Of a stretch of 64,000 bases of DNA, positions 45,298 to 55,225 are shown one piece after another; within the stretch, counting starts at the first letter, position 1, and every line of letters begins with the position of its first letter. Origin of the DNA: Psychrobacter lutiphocae DSM 21542 (lineage in GTDB: Bacteria; Pseudomonadota; Gammaproteobacteria; Pseudomonadales; Moraxellaceae); assembly GCF_000382145.1 (NCBI RefSeq), contig NZ_KB907624.1, positions 91,021 to 155,020 on the forward strand, in the 5' to 3' direction. The position numbers and the translations under genes are program-made. The notes below the pieces were generated by a model. It did no database searches and had not been told where the DNA came from. It saw nothing but the letters and a program-made list of their open reading frames with translations.

Positions 45298-46212
45298 ATG
45301 CTTCGTTTTGTTGCGCGTCATAGCACGTTAATCATGCCACTGTGCGCGGTTGTCGGCTTTATCTCACCCAGCTTATCCAATCTGATCTTGGCGTATTTGC
45401 CAGAAGTGCTGTTCTTTTTGATGTTCTTTACCTTATTGGGTATCGATCAACACACACTATTAAAGCGTATCGTCAGTCGCTATGTCTGGATTTTTGCGGT
45501 GCTGCAAAGTGCTGGCATGAGTCTATTGTTGGTGGTTATTGCTTATCTGATCGGGGTGCGTGGTGACTTGCTGCTGGCGATAGCGGGCTTGGCGGCCACA
45601 GCGCCATTATTCGGCAGTGGTGCGCTGGTCAATGCGGTGGGGTTTGATGCGCTGTTGGCAATGGCAAAAACCATCGCCGCTACCTTGGTAATGCCAGCGA
45701 CTTTGTTAATCGTGTTGTGGGTATTGGGTGACACAGACGCCCACTTGGATTTGATAACTTATATCAAGCGCTTACTGATCTACATTGTCATGCCGATGCT
45801 GCTCGCGGTGGTGGTGCGCCGCCTTATTGCACCGGCTACTTTGGCACGTTATTATCCAAAAATTGCTCAGTTTAATATTTTGCTGCTGCTTTTATTCCCA
45901 TTGGGGCTGATGGCAGGGTTCCGCCAGACATTTGATAATAATCCTTGGGAGGCGTTATCCTTATTGGCGCTTAGCTCTGGTTTGGCAGTATTTTTTTATT
46001 TTGGTGCCTACTTTGTCTATCGCCGCTTTGGTTATGAAAATGCCATTGTGGCAGCGATAGTGTGTGGTGGACGCAATGTATTGCTTGCGTATACCATCAC
46101 AGTGCCTTTTATGGGCGCTTTGTTTTTGCCCTTATTGGGTGCGTATCAGTTGCCTGCGTTTTGTTTACCGCTGCTGGGTAAGTATATGGTTAAGCGTCAT
46201 CGAGCAGGGTGA
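45298..46212 (+). CDS. Bile acid:sodium symporter-family (BASS) transporter
   Basis: A 304-residue inner-membrane protein with about nine to ten helices. The repeat elements LAGLAATAPLFGSGALVNAVGFDALLA and AIVCGGRNVLLAYTITVPF are the broken-helix regions of BASS-like carriers. Substrate is not evident. GGGAAGGGAG upstream of ATG 45298 is a good ribosome site. It appears monocistronic. Confidence 0.75.
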   Translation: MLRFVARHSTLIMPLCAVVGFISPSLSNLILAYLPEVLFFLMFFTLLGIDQHTLLKRIVSRYVWIFAVLQSAGMSLLLVVIAYLIGVRGDLLLAIAGLAATAPLFGSGALVNAVGFDALLAMAKTIAATLVMPATLLIVLWVLGDTDAHLDLITYIKRLLIYIVMPMLLAVVVRRLIAPATLARYYPKIAQFNILLLLLFPLGLMAGFRQTFDNNPWEALSLLALSSGLAVFFYFGAYFVYRRFGYENAIVAAIVCGGRNVLLAYTITVPFMGALFLPLLGAYQLPAFCLPLLGKYMVKRHRAG

Positions 46213-46340
46213 GTGTGGCAGTGTTTGTAATTGAGTGTTGCACCACGCAGGCTTACCCCTTACTATTGAGCGTAACTATTAGTTGAGCTTAAACATTAGC
46301 CAGCGCTAAGATTAAAACCATAAATTAGCTTTTAATTGTA

Positions 46341-46391
46341 AACACATAAACTTAGAAAACACATAAACTTAGAAAATACATAAACTTAGAG
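46341..46391. repeat. Three 17-bp tandem repeats just before hsdM
   Basis: Units AACACATAAACTTAGAA (twice) and AATACATAAACTTAGAG. The array ends 11 bases before the hsdM start codon and occupies the position of the ribosome-binding region, where no good Shine-Dalgarno is seen. Confidence 0.95.
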
Positions 46392-46402
46392 ATTTTGTTA
46401 TC

Positions 46403-47986
46403 ATGGCAAAAACAACCAAAAAGAGTGATAAAAAAGAAGTTCGCTTCGAAGAGGCGCTATGGGATGCGGCCAATAAGCTGCGTGGTAGCGTTGAGTCTTC
46501 AGAGTATAAGCACATCGTGCTTAGTCTTATCTTTTTAAAGTTCATCAGTGATACCTTTGAGAAGCGAAAGCAGGCGCTAATAGATGCAGGCCAAGAGAAG
46601 TATATTGACTTGGTGCAGGCTTATACCAAAGAGAACGTGTTTTATTTGCCAGAAGAATCACGTTGGCGCTTCATTCAGCAAAACGCCAAACAAGAAGATA
46701 TTGCGTTGAAGGTTGATACGGCGCTTAGCACCATTGAGAAGAGCAACAAATCATTAAAAGGCGCATTGCCTGATAACTACTTCTCACGTCTTGGCTTAAC
46801 CCCGAGCAAGTTGGCGGCTTTGATTGATGTGATAAACAACATTGACACCATCGATAATGAGCACAAAGATGTGGTGGGTCGTGTCTATGAATACTTCTTA
46901 GGCAAGTTCGCTGACAGTGAAGGCAAGGGCGGTGGTGAGTTCTATACGCCTAAGTCGGTGGTGAACTTGATTACTGAGATGATTGAGCCGTACAAGGGCA
47001 AGATATACGATCCGTGCTGTGGCTCGGGCGGTATGTTTGTGCAGTCGATTAAGTTTATTGAGAATCATCAAGGCGACACCAAGGATGTGTCTATCTATGG
47101 TCAAGAGTACACCACGACCACCTACAAGCTGGCGAAGATGAACTTAGCGATTCGTGGTATCTCTAGTAACTTAGGCGAAGTGGCGGCTGATACCTTCTTC
47201 AAAGACCAACATCCACAGCTCAAAGCGGACTTTATCATGGCCAATCCGCCCTTTAACCAGTCGCAGTGGCGTGCCGATGATGAGCTGGTCGATGACCCAC
47301 GCTGGGCAGGTTATCCCACACCGCCAACGGGCAATGCCAACTACGCTTGGATATTGCACATGATATCTAAGCTGTCTGAGCATGGTACTGCGGGCTTTGT
47401 ATTGGCCAATGGCTCGATGTCTAGTGCGACCAGTGGTGAGGCTGAAATCCGTCAACAAATCTTAGAGAATGATTTGGTGGATTGTATGGTCGCTCTGCCA
47501 GGTCAGTTGTTTTATACCACTCAGATTCCAGTGTGTTTATGGTTTATCAGTAAAGACAAAAAGGCAGAGTCTGCCAATAGCAAAGAACGTGGCTTACGCA
47601 ATCGCTCAGGTGAAACGCTGTTTATTGATGCGCGTAATCTAGGCTATATGCTCGACCGTACGCATAAAAGTTTATCTGATGAAGATGTAAAAAAGATAAC
47701 CGATACGTACCATGCATGGCGTGGTGAGCAGCATGCTGGTGGCTATGAAGCGTATGAAGATGAAGCAGGCTTCTGTAAGTCAGCGACACTAGATGAGATT
47801 AAAGCCAATGATTATGTGCTCACCCCAGGTCGTTATGTGGGTATGGCTGCTATTGAGGATGATGGTATTCCATTTGAGACTAAGATGAGTGAGCTAAGCG
47901 AAACTTTGTATCAGCAAATGGCGGAGTCAGAGAAGTTAGATCAAGCCATTCGTCATAACTTGGAGGTGTTGGGTTATGGTGAGTAA
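46403..47986 (+). CDS. hsdM: Type I restriction-modification system, adenine methyltransferase HsdM
   Basis: A 527-residue N6-adenine DNA methyltransferase subunit. The HsdM N-terminal helical domain (ALWDAANKLRGSVESSEYKHIVLSLIFLKF in segments) is followed by the SAM motif DPCCGSGGMFVQ (about 203-214) and the catalytic NPPFNQS (about 279-285). It overlaps hsdS by 11 bases, so translation is coupled. The upstream 17-bp repeats sit in the leader. Methylates both strands of the sequence chosen by HsdS. Confidence 0.97.
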   Translation: MAKTTKKSDKKEVRFEEALWDAANKLRGSVESSEYKHIVLSLIFLKFISDTFEKRKQALIDAGQEKYIDLVQAYTKENVFYLPEESRWRFIQQNAKQEDIALKVDTALSTIEKSNKSLKGALPDNYFSRLGLTPSKLAALIDVINNIDTIDNEHKDVVGRVYEYFLGKFADSEGKGGGEFYTPKSVVNLITEMIEPYKGKIYDPCCGSGGMFVQSIKFIENHQGDTKDVSIYGQEYTTTTYKLAKMNLAIRGISSNLGEVAADTFFKDQHPQLKADFIMANPPFNQSQWRADDELVDDPRWAGYPTPPTGNANYAWILHMISKLSEHGTAGFVLANGSMSSATSGEAEIRQQILENDLVDCMVALPGQLFYTTQIPVCLWFISKDKKAESANSKERGLRNRSGETLFIDARNLGYMLDRTHKSLSDEDVKKITDTYHAWRGEQHAGGYEAYEDEAGFCKSATLDEIKANDYVLTPGRYVGMAAIEDDGIPFETKMSELSETLYQQMAESEKLDQAIRHNLEVLGYGE

Positions 47987-49262
47987 TTGGGCAAGTGTAA
48001 CATTAGGAGACTTGGTAGAGATTAAATATGGCAAAGACCATAAAAAGTTAGATGATGGAGTAATTCCTTGTATGGGATCTGGTGGCATTATGAGATATGT
48101 CGATAGATCGCTATATGATCAGGAATCGATATTAATTCCAAGAAAAGGTTCATTAAATAATATTTACTATGTTGATGAGCCATTTTGGACGGTTGATACT
48201 TTGTTCTGGACTAAAATTAATAGTGAGGCTGTAGATCCAAAGTTTTTATTCTACCAATTAAAACTAGTAGATTTTGTTTCTATGAATGTCGGGTCAGCTG
48301 TACCAAGTCTAACAGTACCAGTTCTTAATGATTTAAGCATTAAGTTACCTCCGCTCGCAGAACAAAAAGCCATCGCTTATATCTTAGGCACACTAGATGA
48401 CAAAATCGAAATTAACCGTCAAATTAATGAAACCTTAGAAGCGATGGCACAAGCTGTGTTTAAAAGTTGGTTTGTTGATTTTGATCCTGTGATTGATAAG
48501 GCCTTGCGGGCAGGTAAAGCTATCCCTGAACCACTAAAAGAACGCGCAGAACTGCGTCAAGCGCAATTAGACAGTGGCAAAGCTAAGACTAACTCAGAGA
48601 TTAACGACTTATTCCCGAGTGAGTTTGAATTTACGGAAGAATTGGGCTGGATTCCTAGGGGGTGGAATGTTGGTCAGTTCTCGAATTTAGCAAAACTTAA
48701 TCCAGAATCATGGAGTAAAAAGAATATTCCTAATGAAATATTATATGTGGATTTAGGCAACACCAATAATGGAAAAATAGATTCAGTTACTCCCTATTCA
48801 TCCGTAGATGCTCCAAGTAGGGCAAAAAGGGTTTTGGCAGTTGACGATACTATTATAGGCACAGTTCGACCAGGGAATAGGTCATTTGCATATATTCATA
48901 ACGATGGATTAACTGGCAGTACAGGCTTCGCTGTAATGAGACCTTTAGAGACTAGGAATCGCTCTTATATATATTTCGGTTTAACACAAGATAAGGTAAT
49001 TGATTATTTTTCAAGCATAGCTAGTGGCTCTGCTTATCCAGCTATTAACTCAAGCGTTGTAGCGGATTTAGAGTGTGTAATACCGCCTGCAACTCTTTTA
49101 GAAAGTTTTGATACTAAAGCTTATGCCTTTATCAATAAAGTTGGAATGAATAATAATTATAACGAAACGTTAACCAAACTCCGTGACACGCTACTGCCCA
49201 AGCTAATGTCAGGCGAGCTACGTATTAAAGATGCGGAAACGTTGGTTAAAGAGGTTTTATAG
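47976..49262 (+). CDS. hsdS: Type I restriction-modification specificity subunit HsdS
   Basis: A 428-residue subunit with two target-recognition domains: TRD1 (about 1-120) ends with PPLAEQKAIAYILGTLDDKIE, the central conserved region QINETLEAMAQAVFKSWFVDFDPV follows, TRD2 is about 215-400, and the closing helix is LTKLRDTLLPKLMSGELRI. TRD1 is AT-rich compared with hsdM, as expected for exchanged recognition domains. Specificity cannot be read from sequence. A strong hairpin with T-run follows 31 bases after the stop. Confidence 0.96.
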   Translation: MVSNWASVTLGDLVEIKYGKDHKKLDDGVIPCMGSGGIMRYVDRSLYDQESILIPRKGSLNNIYYVDEPFWTVDTLFWTKINSEAVDPKFLFYQLKLVDFVSMNVGSAVPSLTVPVLNDLSIKLPPLAEQKAIAYILGTLDDKIEINRQINETLEAMAQAVFKSWFVDFDPVIDKALRAGKAIPEPLKERAELRQAQLDSGKAKTNSEINDLFPSEFEFTEELGWIPRGWNVGQFSNLAKLNPESWSKKNIPNEILYVDLGNTNNGKIDSVTPYSSVDAPSRAKRVLAVDDTIIGTVRPGNRSFAYIHNDGLTGSTGFAVMRPLETRNRSYIYFGLTQDKVIDYFSSIASGSAYPAINSSVVADLECVIPPATLLESFDTKAYAFINKVGMNNNYNETLTKLRDTLLPKLMSGELRIKDAETLVKEVL

Positions 49263-49292
49263 CTTTTCATAAAAGCTAACTTTATAAAGATA

Positions 49293-49368
49293 GCCGTAGG
49301 GTGCGTCCCACGCACCGATTATAAACCGTAACTTTGAAGGTGCGTGGGACGCACCCTACGGCATTTTT
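49293..49368 (+). terminator. 24-bp perfect inverted repeat with T-run between hsdS and hsdR
   Basis: Arms 49293-49316 and 49339-49362 are perfect complements. Each arm contains GGTGCGTCCCACGCACC or its complement, itself a hairpin, so a cruciform is possible. ATTTTTTG follows. The GTAGGGTGCGT...ACGCACC sequence is a widespread bacterial palindromic repeat. As a terminator it would end the hsdMS transcript before hsdR. Confidence 0.85.
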
Positions 49369-49481
49369 TGTTAAGATGGTATCTACTAGAAGTGTCTATA
49401 CAACAAAAAAGCGTTGGCATTAAAGCTAAGTTTAAAAAGAAAGTGGTTTTTAGCCCTGACAGTAGCGGTATCCTGACGTAG

Positions 49482-49566
49482 GCAAAAGCGTGGCGGACTT
49501 TGGCTAGGGGTGGTCGCTTGAATAATGGAACACCACTGGCCAATATAGTCCGCCCGCTTTTTGCCA
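49482..49566. repeat. Long imperfect hairpin upstream of hsdR
   Basis: GCAAAAGCGTGGCGGACT pairs with AGTCCGCCCGCTTTTTGC, and inner TTGGC..GGTGGT pairs with ACCACTGGCCAA, giving one stem-loop of about 85 nt. The surrounding 431-bp gap (49263-49693) has no gene that I support. Confidence 0.65.
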
Positions 49567-49693
49567 AGGCAGATACAAGCGAATGGCAGGATATAGCTAC
49601 CAAGACTTATCATAGTAGCCCTATTATAGATATAAGAGACGCTTTGCTGCGCTCATTTAGTATAGGAAACATATTAGTATAGGAAGTATAGAT

Positions 49694-52600
49694 TTGAAAT
49701 TCACCGAAGCCAAACTTGAACAGTCCATTGTCGAATTGCTTGCCAGCGAAGGCTATCCGCACACATCAGGGGAGATGGTCGATACTCAGCTTGGACGTGA
49801 GCCTGAAGAGGTGCTCATTGAGTCTGACTTGCGTGAATATCTAGCCAGCCGCTATCAAGATCAGCACATTACCGATTATGAGATTGGCTTAATTATTCAC
49901 CGTATTAAAACTCTGCCAGCCTCAGACCTCTACGACAGCAACAAAGCCTTTATGAAAGACATGTCGAACGGCTTTTTGCTCAAGCGTGAAGATCATACCA
50001 AAAAAGATTTGTTTATCCAGCTCATTGATTATGATGACTTGAGTAACAACACACTGCGAGTCGTCACTCAGCTAAATATTCAAGGCTATGAGCTACGTAT
50101 TCCTGACGCCATTTTATACATCAATGGCTTACCACTGGTGGTGTTTGAATTCAAAAGCGCCATTCGTGAAGACGCACCCTTGTATGATGCCTACGTACAG
50201 CTGACCACCCGCTATACCCGTGATATCCCTGAGCTGCTCAAATACAACGCCATCTGTGTCATTAGTGATGGCGTCAATACCAAAATGGGCTCGCAATTTG
50301 CGCCTTATGAGTTCTTCTACTCTTGGCGTAAAGTCACAGGTGATGAAGCGCTAGAGACGGATGGTATAAGCTCACTTATTACCATGATACGCGGCCTATT
50401 TAACCAACAACGTCTGTTTGATGTGCTGCGCAACTTTATCTACCTACCTGACACCTCTAGCAAAAAAGAGAAAATTATTTGTCGCTATCCGCAGTACTAT
50501 GCCGCTACCAAGCTATTTCACAATGTGAAAAAACATATCAAACAATTTGACTCAGCTGGCAAGCTTATCGCTGGTGACGGTAAAGGCGGTACTTATTTTG
50601 GTGCGACAGGCTGTGGTAAAAGCTATACCATGCTGTTTTTAACCCGTCTGTTAATGCGAGATGTGGGGCTAGGTAGTCCGACTATTATCTTGATTACCGA
50701 CCGTACAGATTTAGACGATCAACTGTCTGGTCAATTTACCAATGCCAAGGCTTATATTGGTGATGACAATATCATCAGTGTTGAAAGCCGAGCTGAGCTA
50801 AGAGAGCGCCTGTCAGGCATTAAAAGTGGTGGCGTGTATTTGACCACCATTCATAAGTTTACCGAAGATACGCAGCTACTCACAGACCGTAACAATGTCA
50901 TTGTCTTGTCTGATGAAGCGCACCGCAGTCAGCTTAATCTTGAGCAAACAATCAGTGTCACCGATGAGGGCGTAACAAAGAGCTACGGCTTTGCCAAATA
51001 CCTGCATGACTCCTTGCCCAATGCCACCTACGTTGGCTTTACAGGGACACCTGTTGATGCCACGCTTGATGTGTTCGGGCCCATTGTTGACAGCTACACC
51101 ATGACAGAATCTGTGCATGATGAGATTACCGTACCTATCGTCTATGAAGGGCGTGCCGCTAAGATATTGCTAGATACACGCCAGCTAGAAGAAGTCGAAA
51201 AATACTACGAAAACTGCGTGCAAGAAGGCGCAAATGAATATCAGGTCGACAAAAGTAAACAAACCATGGCCAGTATGTCGACCGTATTGGGTGACCCTGA
51301 CCGTATTCGCGCCATTGCCGAAGACTTTGTGACGCATTATGAGACGCGAGTGGCTGAGGGCACGACCCAAAAGGGCAAGGCCATGTTTGTGTGTAGCTCG
51401 CGCGAAAATGCGTTTCAGCTGTATAAAGATATTATTGATATACGTCCTCAGTGGGCTGAAGTGATGGCCTGTGAAGAGGGAAGTACCCTAACTGAGAATG
51501 AGAAAAAGACCATCAAACCCATGGAACGGGTTAAAATGATTATGACCCGTAACAAGGACGACTCGCAAGAGCTGTGGGACTTACTGGGCACTAAAGACTA
51601 TCGCAAAGAGCTTGATAGACAGTTTAAAAATGGCAAATCTAACTTTAAGATAGCCATTGTAGTTGATATGTGGCTCACTGGCTTTGATGTGCCTTTCTTA
51701 GATACCATTTATATCGATAAGCCACTCCAGAAACATAACTTGATTCAGACCATCTCACGAGTCAACCGCAAGTTTGAAGGCAAGGAGCGTGGGTTGGTGG
51801 TGGATTATATTGGTATCAAAAAGCACATGAATTTAGCACTTGCGCAGTACACAGAGGGCAAAGAGCAGAACCTAGAAGAAATTGAGCAGTCGCTGGTCAT
51901 CGTCAAAGATCAGCTAAGCCTACTTGATGCCATGTTTCATAACTTTGATAACTCAAAATACTTTACCGGTCAGCCAATAGAGCAATTAGACTGTCTAAAT
52001 GACTCTGCCAACTTTGTACTGACGACTGAGAAATCTAAGCGCTTTTTTATGGATGTGGTAAGGCGACTGAAATCTGCCTATGACATCTGTGTCGGCAGTA
52101 GCGACTTAACCCAAGCGCATAAGGATAAAATTCACTATTACTTTGCGGTACGTACCATCATCTTTAAACTTACCTCTGGCAATGCGCCTGATACTGAGCA
52201 AATGAATGAAAAAGTGCGTGAGATGGTAAAAGATGCGCTGCAAAGCGATGGCGTGGAAGAGATTTTTAAGCTTGGTGCAGAGCATGGGCATGAGATCAAC
52301 ATCTTTGATGATGATTACTTAGCCAAAATTGCCAATATCAAACAGCCCAATACCAAGATGGAGCTATTACAGCAATTGCTCAAAAAAGCCATTGGTGAGT
52401 TTAAAAAGACCAACAAGATAAAAAGTATCGACTTTAGTAAGAAGATGAATGCCATTGTACAAAAATACAATGAGCGTGATGAAACCACCACCATGAATGC
52501 TAAAGTCATGCAAGAGTTTACTGACCAAATTATTGATATTATTCATCAGATGCGCGAGGAGGTGAGCTCATATCAAGGCATGGGCATTGATTATGAAGAA

Positions 52601-52879
52601 AAAGCCTTTTATGACATCCTGTTAGCCTTGGCGCATAAATATGATTTTACTTACCCAGAAGATAAGCTCATTGCGCTGTCAAAAGCAGTGAAAGACTTGG
52701 TCGATGATAAAGCACGATACACTGACTGGAATAAGCGCAACGATATTAAAGCTGAGCTGGAGTTTGAGCTGATTGTACTGCTTGATGAATGGGGATATCC
52801 GCCCATTGACCGTGATGAGGTGTATACAGAGATATTTGAGCAGGCGGAGCAGTTTAAGAAGGGAAGAGCTGATTTATAG
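49694..52879 (+). CDS. hsdR: Type I restriction endonuclease subunit HsdR
   Basis: A 1061-residue motor-nuclease that translocates and cuts unmethylated DNA. The N-terminal PD-(D/E)XK nuclease is seen as IPDAILYINGLPLVVFEFKSA (about 135-156), the helicase motor as GATGCGKSYTM (about 303-313), TDRTDLDDQL, SDEAHRSQ (about 405-412), GFTGTPVDAT and WLTGFDVPFLDT, with a C-terminal helical domain. The apparent start is TTG 49694 after AGGAAGTATAG; an in-frame stop at 49658 rules out an upstream start of any length. It is separated from hsdS by a terminator-like hairpin, so it probably has its own promoter. Confidence 0.96.
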   Translation: MKFTEAKLEQSIVELLASEGYPHTSGEMVDTQLGREPEEVLIESDLREYLASRYQDQHITDYEIGLIIHRIKTLPASDLYDSNKAFMKDMSNGFLLKREDHTKKDLFIQLIDYDDLSNNTLRVVTQLNIQGYELRIPDAILYINGLPLVVFEFKSAIREDAPLYDAYVQLTTRYTRDIPELLKYNAICVISDGVNTKMGSQFAPYEFFYSWRKVTGDEALETDGISSLITMIRGLFNQQRLFDVLRNFIYLPDTSSKKEKIICRYPQYYAATKLFHNVKKHIKQFDSAGKLIAGDGKGGTYFGATGCGKSYTMLFLTRLLMRDVGLGSPTIILITDRTDLDDQLSGQFTNAKAYIGDDNIISVESRAELRERLSGIKSGGVYLTTIHKFTEDTQLLTDRNNVIVLSDEAHRSQLNLEQTISVTDEGVTKSYGFAKYLHDSLPNATYVGFTGTPVDATLDVFGPIVDSYTMTESVHDEITVPIVYEGRAAKILLDTRQLEEVEKYYENCVQEGANEYQVDKSKQTMASMSTVLGDPDRIRAIAEDFVTHYETRVAEGTTQKGKAMFVCSSRENAFQLYKDIIDIRPQWAEVMACEEGSTLTENEKKTIKPMERVKMIMTRNKDDSQELWDLLGTKDYRKELDRQFKNGKSNFKIAIVVDMWLTGFDVPFLDTIYIDKPLQKHNLIQTISRVNRKFEGKERGLVVDYIGIKKHMNLALAQYTEGKEQNLEEIEQSLVIVKDQLSLLDAMFHNFDNSKYFTGQPIEQLDCLNDSANFVLTTEKSKRFFMDVVRRLKSAYDICVGSSDLTQAHKDKIHYYFAVRTIIFKLTSGNAPDTEQMNEKVREMVKDALQSDGVEEIFKLGAEHGHEINIFDDDYLAKIANIKQPNTKMELLQQLLKKAIGEFKKTNKIKSIDFSKKMNAIVQKYNERDETTTMNAKVMQEFTDQIIDIIHQMREEVSSYQGMGIDYEEKAFYDILLALAHKYDFTYPEDKLIALSKAVKDLVDDKARYTDWNKRNDIKAELEFELIVLLDEWGYPPIDRDEVYTEIFEQAEQFKKGRADL

Positions 52880-53006
52880 TCGCAGTTAGATATTTGAACC
52901 ATAAGGCAGCCCAATGCTACTACTAAGTGTAGGTAATGAGAGGCTAACCTCGTGCCTCTTTTATATGACTACGACTATATAAAACCCACTACTGAGAAAC
53001 CAGACC

Positions 53007-53465
53007 ATGATCACCAAAATACTCGGAAAATTAACGCCAACAAGTTACAGTCCGTTGCCATATTTTATTGAAAAAGTGCCGGCAGGTTTTCCATCGCCTG
53101 CCTCTGGCTATATCGAAGCCAGTATCGACTTAAATGAGCTGTGTATCAGTCATCCAAATGCGACTTTTCTGGTTCGTGCTGGCGGGTTATCGATGATCGA
53201 TGCTGGTATTTATCCTGAAGACTTGTTAGTCGTCGATCGTAGCTTGGAAGCGCAACACTGCGATATTATTGTCTGTGCCGTTAATGGCGAATTTACGGTG
53301 AAAGAGCTGTGCCTTGAGCCCACACCTAAGCTTGTCGCCTACAACAAAGACTTTGATGACATTCCGCTAAGTGATGATATCGAATTTGAAGTGTTTGGTG
53401 TGGTTAAAAACATCATCCGCGAGTTAAAGCGTGGACGTGGACAAAGTCGCCGTAGTGACTTTTAA
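53007..53465 (+). CDS. umuD: UmuD-type S24 autoprotease, error-prone polymerase accessory
   Basis: A 152-residue protein. The self-cleavage site is A26-G27 in VPAGFPSPASGY, where E. coli has Cys-Gly. The catalytic Ser62 is in AGGLSMIDAG (the usual GDSM is GLSM here) and Lys99 in GEFTVKEL. Cleaved UmuD' pairs with UmuC to form translesion polymerase V. No DNA-binding domain precedes it, so it is not the long UmuDAb form that controls the SOS-like response in Acinetobacter. It is 288 bp before umuC, unusually far. Confidence 0.94.
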   Translation: MITKILGKLTPTSYSPLPYFIEKVPAGFPSPASGYIEASIDLNELCISHPNATFLVRAGGLSMIDAGIYPEDLLVVDRSLEAQHCDIIVCAVNGEFTVKELCLEPTPKLVAYNKDFDDIPLSDDIEFEVFGVVKNIIRELKRGRGQSRRSDF

Positions 53466-53753
53466 TTCCTTGCTGATCCTTTACTAATCCCTTGCTTCAC
53501 CATTTCTGTGTTTATCTATCCATTTATATCTGAACAACAGATTCTAATGTTATCTTGTCGTTATTTTGACTTTTCTAAACCCAAACCGCCATAAACAACA
53601 CGACAGCAAATGTCGTGAATTATCAAAATGGGCTATCGTTAGCGCTGATCTTTCTGTTATCTTAGGCTCATCAAAACCTGACACTCTTTATGGACTTAAA
53701 CCGAGTAATAACCGTAACTGTCCCCTAAACTGACAAAGACACAAGGATTGTTC
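53466..53753. other. umuD-umuC spacer with a small hairpin
   Basis: No gene. CACGACA and TGTCGTG flank GCAAA at 53599-53617, a perfect 7-bp inverted repeat that could be an operator or RNA hairpin. I see no LexA-type CTG-N10-CAG site. Most umuDC operons have a spacer near zero, so umuC may have a separate promoter. Confidence 0.5.
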
Positions 53754-55049
53754 ATGTATGCGCTCATTGATTGTAATAGTTTTTATGCCTCCTGTGAAAA
53801 GCTGTTTAGACCTGACCTTAAACACAAGCCAGTAGTCGTCCTCTCTAATAATGATGGCTGCGTGGTGGCACGCTCTAAGGAAGCCAAAGCGTTAGGAATT
53901 AAAATGGCGGTGCCTTATTATCAAGTCAAAGACTTTTGTGCTCAAAATGAGGTTGCAGTATTTAGCTCAAACTATGCGCTGTATGCAGACATGTCGCAGC
54001 GGGTAATGAGTACCTTAGAGTCGTTATGCCCTACGGTTGAAGTGTATTCGATTGATGAGGCGTTTTTATATCTCGCCGATTACCCAGTGGCCATGCAAGA
54101 CTTAGATGCCTATGCCAACAAAGTTAAGCACATTGTTGAAAGGTATACCGGCATCTCCGTTGGCGTTGGAATAGGGCAGACAAAAACATTGGCGAAACTG
54201 GCCAATTATGCCACCAAACAATATCCAGCGACCAAAGGCATTTGTGTGTTAACCAACCCCAGATGGATTAGAAGGTTGATGCAAATTACTGATGTCGGTG
54301 AGGTGTGGGGTGTTGGAAAACGTTATAAACATAGACTCAATAAAATGGGCGTTGACACCGTATATCAATTGGCAATTTGTGAGCCTGGGAAAATACGTCA
54401 GCACTTTGGGGTAGTACTTGAGCGAACGTGTCTGGAGCTGAACGGTCAGCCCTGCTTAGATATCGAATCCATTGAGCCCAAAAAGCAGATTATCTCCTCA
54501 CGCTCCTTTTCAACACGCATCACCTCTCAAAAAGACCTCACTGAAGCGGTCTGCGCACATGCCTCACAAGCAGCGCATAAGCTGCGGCAGCAACACAGTC
54601 TATGCAGCGTTATCACCGTATTTGCCAAAAACAGTGCATTTAACAAAAGCGAGAAATACACACCCATATCAGGTCAATATCAGTTTGCCACACCAACGGC
54701 AGACACTAGAGAACTTGTTAAAGCAGCCAGAGTTGTACTCGAAAAAATATTTAAACACAATATTCGTTACGCCAAAGCGGGCGTCATGCTATCAGGTATT
54801 TGTCAGCATGATGAGGTTCAGCTTGATTTATTCAGTACCGAAGTTAATCCAGAAGTTGACGATAAAAAACAGGCGCTAATGGCTGTGATGGACGAGCTTA
54901 ATAGTAAGTATCAAGCAGATCGATATCAGCAAAGCGTACTATTTATAGCCAGTGAAGGGATTAGAGAAACACAACAATGGCAAATGAGTCGTGCGCTCTT
55001 GAGCCCTTGCTATACGACACGGATTAGTGATGTGATTGTGGTGAGATAA
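53754..55049 (+). CDS. umuC: Translesion DNA polymerase V catalytic subunit UmuC
   Basis: A 431-residue Y-family polymerase. [17 protein letters not shown] carries the first metal Asp, and [11 protein letters not shown] the catalytic Asp-Glu. [31 protein letters not shown] and a helix-hairpin-helix [12 protein letters not shown] follow, then the little finger. The ATG 53754 (MYALIDC) is preferred over TTG two codons earlier. Intact at normal length. Its 3' end is overlapped by a decayed minus-strand gene. Confidence 0.97.
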   Translation: MYALIDCNSFYASCEKLFRPDLKHKPVVVLSNNDGCVVARSKEAKALGIKMAVPYYQVKDFCAQNEVAVFSSNYALYADMSQRVMSTLESLCPTVEVYSIDEAFLYLADYPVAMQDLDAYANKVKHIVERYTGISVGVGIGQTKTLAKLANYATKQYPATKGICVLTNPRWIRRLMQITDVGEVWGVGKRYKHRLNKMGVDTVYQLAICEPGKIRQHFGVVLERTCLELNGQPCLDIESIEPKKQIISSRSFSTRITSQKDLTEAVCAHASQAAHKLRQQHSLCSVITVFAKNSAFNKSEKYTPISGQYQFATPTADTRELVKAARVVLEKIFKHNIRYAKAGVMLSGICQHDEVQLDLFSTEVNPEVDDKKQALMAVMDELNSKYQADRYQQSVLFIASEGIRETQQWQMSRALLSPCYTTRISDVIVVR

Positions 55050-55225
55050 GATAACTTATTGGATTACCGTTAGTAGACTCTTCAGGAATTTTTTGAATAG
55101 AATCCCAATGCTCAACAATTTTGCCATTATTATCAAAGCGGAAAAAATCCATCGCATGTTTTTTATTGTTATTTAAGCGGTTATCTAAATCATTGTCAGC
55201 GCCAAAATCACCGTTTTTTTTTGAT
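55024..55225 (-). pseudogene. 3' remnant of an NTF2/SnoaL-like protein gene
   Basis: A minus-strand frame encodes KNGDFGADNDLDNRLNN, HAMDFFRFDNNGKIVEHWD and SIQKIPEESTNGNPIS, the typical end of SnoaL-like or NTF2-like polyketide-cyclase-type proteins. An in-frame stop lies about 10 codons upstream, just past a run of nine A, so the 5' part is gone. The frame reads on into the end of umuC until a TAA at 55024. Confidence 0.7.

Noticed and set aside
49500..49682. A 60-codon frame before hsdR
   Set aside because: It overlaps a long hairpin, lacks a good ribosome site and resembles nothing known.
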